Shown: positions 1 through 7,262 of the stretch, piece after piece | Position numbering within the stretch: the first letter of the stretch is position 1 | How the letters are laid out: every line of letters begins with the position of its first letter | Virus record (IMG/VR): IMGVR_UViG_3300003690_003095 | Coordinates: 1-20,127 of that record | Length of the DNA: 20,127 bases | DNA from: a virus | Direction: 5' to 3' (one strand) | Program-made: the position numbers and the translations under genes | Notes under the pieces: generated by a model | Database searches by the model: none | Told to the model about the DNA's origin: nothing | What the model saw: the letters and a program-made list of their open reading frames with translations, nothing else

Positions 1-25
1 GTTCTCATTTTGTTTTGTGGTTATT

Positions 26-286
26 TTATAGCACCAATAATTGACCTTTTGGCTCGTATCGGTAAAGCGTCATTGGCTCGTCAATGGTATCGCCATAAAG
101 CACAAACATATCTCCACAATATCCGGGGCTTCCCGAAACAAAATCAAACCTTGCGCCAAAAACCCTTTCTGAAAACTCTTTTGCGGTGTCCTCTTGCTCC
201 AAGCCCCACGATTCACGCACTACATCAAGCGCCACTATTTCTTCCCACTCTTTTTCGGTTATCTCTTTTGGTTTTGTGTTTGTCAT
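26..286 (-). CDS. Hypothetical small acidic phage protein (86 aa)
   Basis: I do not recognise a family. The protein is soluble-looking, acidic and charged, with no signal peptide or membrane segment; its first half looks helical (EKEWEEIVALDVV) and its second half is rich in Gly, Tyr and Phe, suggesting a small beta-rich fold. The leftward frame is preferred over the two rightward ORFs here because those translate into low-complexity, Leu/Phe/Ser-rich protein typical of antisense reading. Its ATG (286-284) overlaps the stop of the upstream leftward gene in an ATGA junction, which supports translational coupling and this start. Another leftward ATG lies at 8-6, so the next gene of this leftward unit may begin just inside the window edge, but only two codons are visible. 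No Shine-Dalgarno is visible; the upstream bases are A-rich. Confidence 0.6.
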   Translation of the reverse strand: MTNTKPKEITEKEWEEIVALDVVRESWGLEQEDTAKEFSERVFGARFDFVSGSPGYCGDMFVLYGDTIDEPMTLYRYEPKGQLLVL

Positions 287-606
287 TGTTTTGTTTTACA
301 ATCTTTACAAGTAAAATCGTCTGAAAACTCAACCTCTGCTCTTAAACCCTCGTTCCCACAATTCCCACAATTCAAGAAACTTTCTAGCTTTCCGTTGTCA
401 TTGAGCATTAAAACTTGATAATCTGCATTTACTAGAAAAAGATTATCAGATGTGGGGTTATATTCCCACGCTATCTCGTCTGGATTCCACGCCTCCTTGT
501 CCTCATTACTTTGAAACTCTGCCTTTGCATACTCTTTGAGCATATCTCCTAGTTGGTCAATTTCACGATAGCCTAACCTCGCAATATCTCTGGTATTTTC
601 TGTCAT
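283..606 (-). CDS. Hypothetical protein with C-terminal zinc-ribbon-like CxxC pairs (107 aa)
   Basis: No family recognised. The N-terminal half is charged and helical; the C-terminal 30 residues hold two cysteine pairs, CGNC and CKDC, about 20 residues apart, which is the spacing of a zinc ribbon or zinc knuckle. Such small Zn-binding proteins are common in the accessory parts of phage genomes and may bind nucleic acid, but that is inference. It is co-oriented with, and overlaps by four bases, the downstream 86-aa gene, so the two are probably co-expressed from the leftward unit that begins near 772. No strong ribosome binding site precedes the ATG. The region between its own start (606) and the next upstream leftward gene (stop at 628) is only about 20 bases. 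Confidence 0.65.
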   Translation of the reverse strand: MTENTRDIARLGYREIDQLGDMLKEYAKAEFQSNEDKEAWNPDEIAWEYNPTSDNLFLVNADYQVLMLNDNGKLESFLNCGNCGNEGLRAEVEFSDDFTCKDCKTKQ

Positions 607-627
607 TGTATTATTCTATTAGTGTTA

Positions 628-771
628 TTATCTCAACCTTTCTTCAAAGATGTCTTTTGCCCATTCCACCATAGATACTAATTCGTTTGTAGATATCCAT
701 ATATTGTCTTTTGCTTCTGTATGTTCTGCTTCAATCTCTGCAAGGCGCTTCAACCACTTTTCTTTTTGCAT
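628..771 (-). CDS. Hypothetical short helical protein (47 aa)
   Basis: A short leftward frame from ATG at 771 to TAA at 630-628. The translation starts MQKEKWLKRLAEIEAEHTEA and continues with a second charged helical stretch ending in EERLR. It is strongly amphipathic and probably alpha-helical or coiled-coil. It is supported by being co-oriented with, and about 20 bases upstream of, the two leftward genes that follow, and by a credible amino-acid composition. It is not recognised, and no Shine-Dalgarno is visible. A chance ORF of this length is possible, so confidence is moderate. Confidence 0.5.
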   Translation of the reverse strand: MQKEKWLKRLAEIEAEHTEAKDNIWISTNELVSMVEWAKDIFEERLR

Positions 772-946
772 ATATTCATTTATGTTTGGTTATTATCTTT
801 GACCTTTAAGCGGTAATCTGTTCTATTCCCCCATACATACCATAACCTTAACATACCCATATACCCTGTCAATAGGGTGATTCGCAAGGCGCAAAAGCAC
901 ATAAACCACTTGACACTTGTAAGCATACGATAAACAATGAAACAAT
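772..946. promoter_or_regulatory. Divergent intergenic control region
   Basis: These 175 bases separate the leftward unit from the rightward packaging genes. For rightward transcription there is a perfect TTGACA at 910-915, with only a weak -10 candidate (AACAAT at 933-938, 17-base spacer) that ends just before the ATG at 947. For leftward transcription TTGACA lies on the minus strand at 872-867, inside an interrupted inverted repeat ACCCT(863-867)-6 bases-AGGGT(874-878), which could be an operator. The stretch 831-866 repeats CATACC/CCATA-like words several times. No minus-strand -10 box at ideal spacing is seen. The promoter assignments are inference from motif matching. Confidence 0.4.
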
Positions 947-1315
947 ATGAGAAGATTGACGCCAAAACAGAAAGTCTTTGTAGAAGAAACTATAAAAACC
1001 CTAAACCCCACAAAGGCTGTCCGCCTTGTCTATGATTTGGGAAGTAAAGGAGGCAAACAACTGGAAGGGACTGCTCGGGTAATAGCTTCACAGAACTTAA
1101 CCAAACTTAATGTTCAGCGAGAGTTTGAAAAACGCTTGGCTCTTATTGATGACAGCAAAATTGTTGATGAGTTCTACAAGATAGCGCTGGGAGATAACGA
1201 CTTGAGAGCCAAGCTCCAGGCAGGAGTTGAGATCCTAAAACTAAAACAAAGATATCCAAAAGAACAAATTGACCTGGAATTGAGCAAGAAAAGAGAGGTG
1301 CTTATTGAACCATAG
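947..1315 (+). CDS. terS: Terminase small subunit
   Basis: This is the DNA-recognition component of the packaging motor: it binds the pac or cos site and feeds DNA to the large subunit. The N-terminus (LTPKQKVFVEE, residues 4-14, then NPTKAVRLVYDLGSKGG and ARVIASQNLTKLNVQ) matches the helix-turn-helix region of Terminase_2-type small subunits, where the 'LTxKQxxFVxxY...N..AA.....S...A...GS..L.N..V' pattern is typical. The rest is a helical oligomerisation region ending in a charged tail. At 122 aa it is on the short side of the family. The start at 947 puts the conserved motif next to the N-terminus. It is separated from the large subunit by a glutaredoxin-like gene, a 300-base gap and a small HExxH gene, which is a looser arrangement than usual. 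Confidence 0.75.
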   Translation: MRRLTPKQKVFVEETIKTLNPTKAVRLVYDLGSKGGKQLEGTARVIASQNLTKLNVQREFEKRLALIDDSKIVDEFYKIALGDNDLRAKLQAGVEILKLKQRYPKEQIDLELSKKREVLIEP

Positions 1316-1318
1316 ACA

Positions 1319-1603
1319 ATGATAATTTTATACACTAAGGATAATTGCCGAGCGTGTATCAGCACAAAAGATTTACTCATAGCCCAAAATGCTCCATTCA
1401 TTGAAGAGAATGTCGCAGAATCACAGAACGCCCTTGAAATTGCACTACAAAAGAGCCAGTCATTATCAACGCCGGTATTGGATATAGATGGAACTATTAT
1501 TGTAGGATATTCAAAGAAGAGAATACTTGATGAATTACGCAAAAAGAAAGAAAGGAAAGAGACAAGTGGGGCAAAAGAAACGCCACAAGAGGAAAAGAAG
1601 TAG
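1319..1603 (+). CDS. Glutaredoxin-like thiol-disulfide protein
   Basis: A small thioredoxin-fold redox protein. The N-terminal strand MIILYTKDNC leads into a CxxC active site (C10-R-A-C13), followed by a helix. The cis-proline motif STPVLDIDG is at residues 50-58, then IVGYSKKRI, equivalent to the glutaredoxin 'VGG/VGFD' helix start. The folded core ends near residue 74; a Lys/Glu-rich low-complexity tail of about 20 residues follows. Known phage glutaredoxins support ribonucleotide reductase or redox control during infection; no reductase gene is visible here, so the partner is unknown. It lies three bases after the small terminase gene and is presumably co-transcribed with it. The active site CRAC is not the common CPYC. 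Confidence in the fold is high and in the role low. Confidence 0.75.
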   Translation: MIILYTKDNCRACISTKDLLIAQNAPFIEENVAESQNALEIALQKSQSLSTPVLDIDGTIIVGYSKKRILDELRKKKERKETSGAKETPQEEKK

Positions 1604-1906
1604 AAAGAAGTAATCGCCTATTATATGTATAGGTAAAGAAACAAAGAGTCTAGCAGTATGTAAGGGTATATACCTATTATATGGGCTATAACCATCATAT
1701 CTCTTGCACACACAAGGAAATAGACAGAAAGGAATCAAAGTCCGGTAAAAACTACAAAAAAAGATACTTTATACACAATAACTCCTACACATTAGAGGTA
1801 TAATATGTATGTATGTATAGAAGAGGGGGGGGGAGGAATCCAAGTCAAATATATGGTATAATATGTAATATACTCCCCAGATAAGCTAAGAGTAAAAAAG
1901 ACAGTT
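1604..1906. other. 303-base non-coding gap with repeats between terminase genes
   Basis: No convincing gene is present. An 11-base direct repeat CCTATTATATG occurs at 1617-1627 and 1673-1683. The first copy is part of an inverted repeat CCTAT...ATAGG (1617-1633). The second abuts a perfect 10-base palindrome GGTATATACC at 1665-1674. A 13-base direct repeat GGTATAATATGTA occurs at 1797-1809 and 1855-1867. Both pairs are spaced 56-58 bases apart. Between the second pair lie a TATG/TGTA run (1803-1818) and nine consecutive G (1825-1833). Position beside the small terminase gene makes a packaging (pac/cos) site possible, but this is inference. Confidence 0.6.
1852..1862 (+). promoter_or_regulatory. 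Extended -10 promoter upstream of large terminase operon
   Basis: TATGGTATAAT is an exact match to the extended -10 consensus (TRTGnTATAAT) of the housekeeping sigma factor, which can work without a good -35. No -35 consensus is seen 17 bases upstream. Transcription would begin around 1868-1870, ahead of the HExxH gene and the large terminase gene, and could drive the late structural operon. The first copy of the same repeat (TATAAT at 1799-1804) lacks the TG extension. Confidence 0.5.
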
Positions 1907-1936
1907 ATGGTATGGACTAGGATAAAGGATAATAAC

Positions 1937-2158
1937 ATGCGGGATTTTGGAGATATTGATTACAAAAAGAAGGTTATTAGAGTAAATAAATCCAAAAAGA
2001 AAAACTCCTACGGAGATATTATCGATACTATAATACATGAAGAAAAGCATAGAGAAAGTCCAAGAATGAAAGAGAAGAATGTTAGGACATTTGCTGAAAA
2101 GAAAGTTAAGAAGATGAGTGAAAAGGAAAAGAGGAGATTATATGGAAGGTATGTTTAA
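1937..2158 (+). CDS. Small HExxH zinc-metallopeptidase-like protein
   Basis: A mini-protein whose centre reads IIDTIIHEEKHRESP. HEEKH is an HExxH zinc-binding motif in an amphipathic helix, followed by a downstream helix (EKNVRTFAEKKVKKM) and a C-terminal 'LYGRYV'. The layout, beta strands then HExxH helix then helix, is that of truncated metallopeptidase-like proteins seen in phage packaging regions; the function of these is not known to me. Two starts are possible: ATG at 1907 (83 aa), or ATG at 1937 (73 aa), which has a better AAAGGA ribosome site at 1924-1929. I chose 1937 for that reason. The stop overlaps the large terminase start (TAATG at 2156-2160), so the two are coupled. A third metal ligand cannot be assigned with confidence. 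Confidence 0.6.
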   Translation: MRDFGDIDYKKKVIRVNKSKKKNSYGDIIDTIIHEEKHRESPRMKEKNVRTFAEKKVKKMSEKEKRRLYGRYV

Positions 2159-3456
2159 TGGCAAAAATATCAGACAAAAGATTATGTGAAGTTCTTGAGT
2201 GGAATCCACATGAAGGTCAGAAGCTCGTTTTAAAGGAAAATAAGAGAGATGTTACAATAGCAGCAGGGGTTAGATGGGGTAAATCTCAATTGGCAGGTTA
2301 TCTTGCTTTCAAACAGCTTTTAGCAGATAACCAGAGAATATGGATAGTTAGCTTATCTTACGACATGGCAAAAAAAATCTTTGATTATGTTATAGATTTT
2401 GCTGGGAAGTATGATAAGCATCTATTAAAAGGATTGCAGAATAGGCCATTTCCGAGATTGGAAATAAAAGAATGGAATTCATGGATTGAATGTAAGTCAG
2501 CAGAGAATGAATCTTCCCTTATGGGAGAGGAATTGGATCTAGTTATATTAGATGAGGCTTCTAGGATGAAATCTGACATCTATAATAGGTTTATTGCAGC
2601 AAGATTATCTTCTCGTAGGGGAAAGAGTATAGCTATCTCTACTCCTTTTGGAACCAATTGGTTTCATCAAAGGTATCTTCAGACAAAAGAAGATAGTGAT
2701 GGTGCTTCTTTCCACTTTACAAGTAGAGAGAATCCTCATTTTCCTCAAGAAGAATGGGATAGAGCTGAAAAGAAGTTACCTCGGGATATTTTTCAACAAG
2801 AGTATGAGGCTACTTTTTTGGCTGATGCTGCAGCGGTATTCAGGAATATAAGGAATCGTGTGGCAGACTGTTATGAAGAACCAAAGCCTGGTCATAGATA
2901 CTCAATGGGATTGGATTTGGCAAAGTTTGGAGACTTTACAGTAATAACGATAGTAGATAAGAGTACCCATAATGTAGTTTTCTGGGATCGATTTACTGGT
3001 ATTCCCTATACCTTGCAAAAAGAGAGGATAATCAATGCAGCTACAAATTATAAATGTTCCATAACTATTGATGCTATGAATGTTGGGGCACAAATGTCAG
3101 ATGAACTTATAGCAGCAGGATTAACAGTACATCCTTTCAAGGCAGTAGGAACCATATCAAAGGATTTGTTAAAACAAGGTACAAAAGAGAAGTTAGTAGA
3201 GAAAATCTCATCATTCCTACAGGAAAATAATGTAACAATACCACCAGAACAGGTTTTAATAGATGAGCTTGAAAGTTATGGATATAGATTAACTGCAGCT
3301 GGGAATATTGTTTATGGAGCACCAGAAGGTTATCATGATGATTGTGTAGTTTCTCTCGGATTAGCATTATGGACTTTAGCAGGAAAGATTAGAAGACAAG
3401 CAATAACAGCACAAAGGTCAATACCTCATAGAAAAAGGGTATTTCAATACAGATAA
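2158..3456 (+). CDS. terL: Terminase large subunit (packaging ATPase and nuclease)
   Basis: This is the motor that cuts concatemeric phage DNA and pumps it through the portal. The N-terminal ATPase domain shows a Walker A of the terminase type, AGVRWGKS (residues 36-43), a Walker B LVILDEAS (128-135, catalytic Glu 133) and the coupling motif STPFG (161-165). The C-terminal RNase H-like nuclease domain starts about residue 248 with GLDLAKFGDFTVI (Asp253), followed by TIDAMNVG (Asp305) and GYHDDCVVSLGLA (Asp394/Asp395), which gives the expected acidic metal-binding set. The 432-residue length and intact motifs suggest a functional enzyme. The start overlaps the preceding HExxH gene. The C-terminus is basic (QRSIPHRKR), as is common in large terminases. 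Confidence 0.95.
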   Translation: MAKISDKRLCEVLEWNPHEGQKLVLKENKRDVTIAAGVRWGKSQLAGYLAFKQLLADNQRIWIVSLSYDMAKKIFDYVIDFAGKYDKHLLKGLQNRPFPRLEIKEWNSWIECKSAENESSLMGEELDLVILDEASRMKSDIYNRFIAARLSSRRGKSIAISTPFGTNWFHQRYLQTKEDSDGASFHFTSRENPHFPQEEWDRAEKKLPRDIFQQEYEATFLADAAAVFRNIRNRVADCYEEPKPGHRYSMGLDLAKFGDFTVITIVDKSTHNVVFWDRFTGIPYTLQKERIINAATNYKCSITIDAMNVGAQMSDELIAAGLTVHPFKAVGTISKDLLKQGTKEKLVEKISSFLQENNVTIPPEQVLIDELESYGYRLTAAGNIVYGAPEGYHDDCVVSLGLALWTLAGKIRRQAITAQRSIPHRKRVFQYR

Positions 3457-3474
3457 AAAGATAAATAAAAGAAT

Positions 3475-3630
3475 ATGCCAAAAGCATTTGATGATTGCGT
3501 AGCAAAAGGTGGAAGAGTCAGGAAGATGTCTCTTAAAAAGGATAAGTATATGAATATCTGTTGGGTCGGTGGAAAATCATACGCTGGATATGTAAAGACA
3601 GAAAAGAAACCTACCGCAGCAAAGAAATGA
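3475..3630 (+). CDS. Conserved small phage protein between terminase and portal (51 aa)
   Basis: ATG at 3475 to TGA at 3628-3630. The protein begins MPKAFDDCVAKGGRVRK, continues through NICWVGGKSYAGYVK, and ends in a Lys-rich tail. The 'P.AFD.CV..GG.VRT' followed by '..C...GKSY.GEVK' layout is one I recognise from small hypothetical proteins that sit beside terminase or portal genes in many phage genomes; its function is unknown. It lies 18 bases after the large terminase stop and its own stop overlaps the portal ATG (ATGA at 3627-3630). That junction both supports this gene and fixes the portal start. Confidence 0.75.
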   Translation: MPKAFDDCVAKGGRVRKMSLKKDKYMNICWVGGKSYAGYVKTEKKPTAAKK

Positions 3631-5444
3631 CAAGAAGAGAATTCATAAATCAAGAGAGGGCTGATTTTGAAACAAAAGACATCCTTATTGTTGAGGGTTT
3701 TTCTTTTAATCAAAAACAAACCATCAACAGAATTTATAGATATTATAACTCAAAGTTTGAAAACGGAGATACTGATGCTGATGGCGATAAGAAATACTTT
3801 TACAACATTGTTAGAAACCCTTGTAAGGTGACAACAAAAGGTATTGACTTTGATCCTAAAGATATTCGTATCTTAACTGCTTCTGGAGGTAGTCCTTTAC
3901 AAACATGGTTTTTTGAGAGGGATTTGAAGTATTGGATGAAAGAACAGCAGTTTGGAAAGGTTTTGAACCGCATTTTTGAGGAACTTCCTATATTTGGTTC
4001 TGTTGTTATTAAGATGGTTGGCAATAAGCCAGAGTTTATTGATTTGAGAAACTTTATTGTAGATCAATCAGCAGATTCATTAGATTGTGCAAACTACATT
4101 ATTGAACGTCATCTCTATACTCCAATAGAATTTAGGAAAATAGCAGAAGAAATGAAGTGGGAGAGTGTAGATGAAGTTTTAGAAGAGCACTTCAAAACCA
4201 AAGCTCCTTATATTGCAGTATATGAGAGGTATGGAGATATTGAAGATCAAGATGAGGATGGAAATAAGACAAGAACTTATAAGAGATTGGTATTAGCTGA
4301 TGTAGGAAAAAACGAAAAAGACCAACAATCACAATTAGTCTACAATACCCAAGTTCATCCTGGTTTTGTTTTAGAGGAAGTTGATGTAAAAGACCATCCA
4401 TATTGGGAGTTTCACATGGAGAAAATGCCTGGAAGATGGCTAGGAGTTGGTGTAGTTGAAGTATTGTTTGACCCACAGGTGAGGCAAAACGAAATTGCAA
4501 ACTTACAAGCTAAGGCTTCTTACTGGAACGCTGCTAGATTATTCCAAACTGCAGATGAGGGTATAAACAAAAACCTAAAGTCTGATTTGAAGGATGGTGA
4601 TGTATTGAATCCAGATAGTCCTATTACTCAGATTGCAATGCCAGATAGAAACCTTGCATTCTTTACTCAGGAAACTCAAAAATGGATGAGCAACTCAGAT
4701 GATCTGACTTTCAGATATGAAGTTGTTTCAGGACAGAGATTGCCAGCTGGAACACCTTTGGGTTCAGCTAGGATAGCAGCTGCAATGACAGGAGCATACT
4801 TTGAGCATATAAGAGAAAATATTGCTTTGGAAGTAAAAGAATTCTTGTATGGAGCTGTACTTCCTAGTTTTGCAGAGGAGAATTCGAGAGAACATCTTTT
4901 GAGAATTGTTGGAGATGACTTAGATAGTATAAATTCTATGATAGTAAGTCAGTTAGCTATTGATGAACTATTTAGCTATATGCTTAATAATAAGAAACTT
5001 CCAACAAGAGAACTCTTTGATATCTTGAAAGCTACAATAGGTGAAAGAGCTAAACAAGGAAAAGAAAAGTTGATTAAAATTCCAGCAGGATTCTATAAAG
5101 GACTGAAATACAAGTTGGATATTGTGATTACAGGACAGTACAGAGATATTGCAGTTCAAGCTCAGACTATGTTTGCAGCACTGCAAGCAATTACAGTAGA
5201 CCCAACATTACTTGTAGACCCAACGAAAAAGAAGTTCTTTTACCAGTGGCTTGAAGCTGGAGGTATAAACCCAAGTGATTTTGAGCCTGATGTTAAGCCT
5301 CCATCAATAGAAAGTCTTACTGAAGGAACAGCAAGTATGCCTACTCCAATGCTACCAACACCGCAGAGAGGAGGAGGTGGAGTTTCAGCACCAGCTGCAA
5401 TTACGCCAGAAGCAGTTGGAGGAGTAGCTGAACAGATTTTATGA
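3627..5444 (+). CDS. Portal protein
   Basis: This is the dodecameric ring at the unique vertex through which DNA enters and leaves the head. The position directly after the large terminase, the length of 605 aa and the content are typical: an N-terminal alpha/beta region, a central region with GSVVIKM, FRKIAEEMKW and a long 'wing', and a stem/crown-like helical region around LAFFTQETQKWMSNSDDLTFRYE. The segment GTPLGSARIAAAMTGAYFEH is typical of portal proteins of large environmental podo- and siphophages. The last 55 residues are Pro/Gly/Ala-rich and probably disordered. The open frame extends upstream to 3561, but that part overlaps the 51-aa gene out of frame; the ATGA junction at 3627 is the better start. 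The exact portal subfamily is not certain. Confidence 0.8.
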   Translation: MTRREFINQERADFETKDILIVEGFSFNQKQTINRIYRYYNSKFENGDTDADGDKKYFYNIVRNPCKVTTKGIDFDPKDIRILTASGGSPLQTWFFERDLKYWMKEQQFGKVLNRIFEELPIFGSVVIKMVGNKPEFIDLRNFIVDQSADSLDCANYIIERHLYTPIEFRKIAEEMKWESVDEVLEEHFKTKAPYIAVYERYGDIEDQDEDGNKTRTYKRLVLADVGKNEKDQQSQLVYNTQVHPGFVLEEVDVKDHPYWEFHMEKMPGRWLGVGVVEVLFDPQVRQNEIANLQAKASYWNAARLFQTADEGINKNLKSDLKDGDVLNPDSPITQIAMPDRNLAFFTQETQKWMSNSDDLTFRYEVVSGQRLPAGTPLGSARIAAAMTGAYFEHIRENIALEVKEFLYGAVLPSFAEENSREHLLRIVGDDLDSINSMIVSQLAIDELFSYMLNNKKLPTRELFDILKATIGERAKQGKEKLIKIPAGFYKGLKYKLDIVITGQYRDIAVQAQTMFAALQAITVDPTLLVDPTKKKFFYQWLEAGGINPSDFEPDVKPPSIESLTEGTASMPTPMLPTPQRGGGGVSAPAAITPEAVGGVAEQIL

Positions 5445-5674
5445 AGAAAGAGCAGCAAGACAAATTAGAACAATTGGCAAAGTCTGCATTTTGCGAACCA
5501 TTACTTGAATACATAGCAGAAGAAACAAAGAAGTTAGATACGGTTAAGGGGATAACATCTTTTGAAGATGCCTCCGCAAGATCAAAAGCAGTTGATACAT
5601 TGGATGTAATATTCAAATTTCTTACTCGTAAAAGTAAGTCAGAAGAAGATGTAGGAAAGAACGAATATAGATAA
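5441..5674 (+). CDS. Small helical head-region protein (77 aa)
   Basis: Not recognised by name. It is an all-helical, charged protein (KKEQQDKLEQLAKSAF then a second helix SARSKAVDTLDVIFKFLTRK) with no signal or membrane segment. Its ATG overlaps the portal stop (ATGA at 5441-5444), so it is translationally coupled to the portal. Genes in this position are often small assembly or decoration factors; that is only context. The 58-base gap after it holds a weak G-run/C-run hairpin candidate (5680-5684 with 5693-5696) that is too small to call a terminator. Confidence 0.65.
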   Translation: MKKEQQDKLEQLAKSAFCEPLLEYIAEETKKLDTVKGITSFEDASARSKAVDTLDVIFKFLTRKSKSEEDVGKNEYR

Positions 5675-5732
5675 AGGTTGGGGGAAGCGTAACCCCTTAA
5701 AACACGTTGAGTTCATAACACTCTTAAAAAAT

Positions 5733-6296
5733 ATGGCAAACGAAAATGTGGAGGAAACCACTCAAAATCCAGAGGAGGAAGAAACCTCTGCCTCGCTAAG
5801 CGAGGAAGAAACTTCCGAAGAGGTGCAGGAAACCTCTACAGAACCTGCAGTTTCTCAAAGAGAACTAGAGGAGGTAAGGAAACAAAATGAACAGCTTTAT
5901 GCTCGTTTGAAGAAAACGGAAGAAAAGTTGGACAAAGTTTCTAAGACTTCGCAATATTCATCTTCTGTATTAGACCCAGAAGATATGTCAAGAACGCTTG
6001 CAACATTTGAAGGATTAGATGCTGACGAAAGGACACGTTTAATCCAGGAGTCAAGGTTGAAAGATGTTTCTATAGAGGATGCTCGCAAAGACGAAGATTT
6101 CGCTCTTTGGCAGCAAGCTCATAAGAGAAAGGTCGAAAGAGAAAAAGTTACTTCTCCCTCGACTAAGCAAGGAATAGATACTTCTTCACCTAAAGCAAAA
6201 GTAGCACGCTTTAGCTCAGGGCAGATGAGTTCTGAAGAAGAAGAAAAGTTCTTAATTGAAACTGGAATAATGAAAGATTATTCCAAAGATAAGTAA
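5733..6296 (+). CDS. Probable capsid scaffolding protein
   Basis: The first 40 residues are extremely acidic (runs of Glu with Ser and Thr), followed by a predicted coiled coil at about 40-72 (SQRELEEVRKQNEQLYARL...). A charged helical middle follows, then a Ser/Lys-rich linker and a short C-terminal helix ending in KDYSKDK. Acidic N-terminus, central coiled coil and basic C-terminal end, in a gene placed immediately upstream of the major capsid gene, are the usual hallmarks of phage scaffolding proteins. These fill the procapsid and bind coat protein through a small C-terminal basic helix. At 187 aa the length fits. No protease motif is seen. The function is inferred from composition and synteny, not from sequence identity. 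Confidence 0.65.
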   Translation: MANENVEETTQNPEEEETSASLSEEETSEEVQETSTEPAVSQRELEEVRKQNEQLYARLKKTEEKLDKVSKTSQYSSSVLDPEDMSRTLATFEGLDADERTRLIQESRLKDVSIEDARKDEDFALWQQAHKRKVEREKVTSPSTKQGIDTSSPKAKVARFSSGQMSSEEEEKFLIETGIMKDYSKDK

Positions 6297-6319
6297 GTTT
6301 AGTTGAGAGAGCTAATTCA

Positions 6320-7261
6320 ATGACCCAAGTCGTAAGTAACGACGTTAGTGCCATCACTCCTGAACTTTGGTCTTCGGTAGTTCAAAAGAACCTTTACAAA
6401 TCATTGGTTGCGTTGGACATTGGAAACACCCAGTTGTCTGATACTTTGAAGTTTGCGGACACAATTCATGTGCCATATTTTGCAAGCCTCTCAGCACAGA
6501 CATACACACCTGGAACTTCCTTGTCTGCAACAAACCTTGATTGGAAATTTGATAGCCTCGTAGTATCCGCATACAAACACTCTACCTTCTATGTTGATGA
6601 TGTAGAGTCTCTTCAGACAAATGTTGCTCAAATGCGACCATTGGCTGAAGATGCAGCGTTCCAATTGTCAAATGCAATTGACACTGATGTATTTAAGAAT
6701 CTTACGGGAGCAGACGGGTTCACTAACTATCAGGCTGATGCAGGAACACTTCAAGGGGGAACAGCACACAGACCTATTTCAGCAGGTTCTGCTGCTATCA
6801 TTCAGATTTTTGGAAACGCCAGAAAACTGTTGAGGCAGAATAATGTAGAAGAAATGGGAGACTGGGCTGCAGTTGTTACACCACAGATTGCTTTCTATAT
6901 TGAAGGAAAGGCCACATCTGTAGGATACAACCTTGCTGACGCTACCTTGAGAAATGGTTACACTGGTGATTTCATGGGATTTCAAGTGTATATTTCAAAC
7001 AACTTGCCTTCAGGCAAATGTTCTGCAATATCTCCCACGATTACTGGTGGAGCTGTATCGGCAACATCTTGTAAGTCAATCTACTTTGGAAGAAAGGGTA
7101 TGATTGATGTGGTGTTGCAAAGACGACCAGCATTGGAAATTCGCAAAAAAGATGATATGCTTGGTGCGAACTTCATTACCTGGACAGTCTATGGTTCAGC
7201 TGTGTTCACAAGAAATAGGAAGAGAGGACTAAACGTCGCAGTGCAATCTAGTTACTACTAA
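6320..7261 (+). CDS. Major capsid protein (HK97-like fold)
   Basis: The protein forms the icosahedral shell. The 313-residue length, the location after the scaffold gene and the sequence are those of environmental HK97-fold major capsid proteins. The N-terminal segment has ITPELWSSVVQKNLYKSLVA; a strand-rich E-loop-like region follows (DTIHVPYF...LDWKFDSLVVSAYKHSTFYVDD, residues about 49-95), then the spine helix region AEDAAFQLSNAIDTDVF. The C-terminal part, with VVTPQIAFYIEG and MGFQVYISNNLPSG, is typical of the A-domain, and the protein ends in YGSAVFTRNRKRGLNVAVQSSYY. A spot count of one 60-base line (6421-6480) gives 24 G+C, against 15 in a line of the cargo (12841-12900), so codon choice here is less AT-biased, consistent with a highly expressed gene. 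It ends in TAA, immediately followed by the structured element at 7263-7331. Confidence 0.85.
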   Translation: MTQVVSNDVSAITPELWSSVVQKNLYKSLVALDIGNTQLSDTLKFADTIHVPYFASLSAQTYTPGTSLSATNLDWKFDSLVVSAYKHSTFYVDDVESLQTNVAQMRPLAEDAAFQLSNAIDTDVFKNLTGADGFTNYQADAGTLQGGTAHRPISAGSAAIIQIFGNARKLLRQNNVEEMGDWAAVVTPQIAFYIEGKATSVGYNLADATLRNGYTGDFMGFQVYISNNLPSGKCSAISPTITGGAVSATSCKSIYFGRKGMIDVVLQRRPALEIRKKDDMLGANFITWTVYGSAVFTRNRKRGLNVAVQSSYY

Positions 7262-7262
7262 G

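Noticed and set aside
10-418. Rightward ORFs of 104 and 74 residues across the leftward genes
   Set aside because: They overlap two better leftward genes, and their translations are low-complexity Leu/Phe/Ser-rich, as expected for antisense reading.
1681-1803. A 40-residue rightward ORF in the non-coding gap
   Set aside because: It is His/Lys-rich, without Shine-Dalgarno, homology I recognise or coupling to neighbours. It also runs over a direct repeat and the palindrome edge, so it is more likely chance.
3561-3626. Upstream extension of the portal frame (22 residues)
   Set aside because: It lies within the conserved 51-aa gene in another frame, and the ATGA junction at 3627 gives a better start.
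5676-5698. Terminator-like hairpin between the small head gene and the scaffold gene
   Set aside because: The stem has only four to five pairs and no T-tract.
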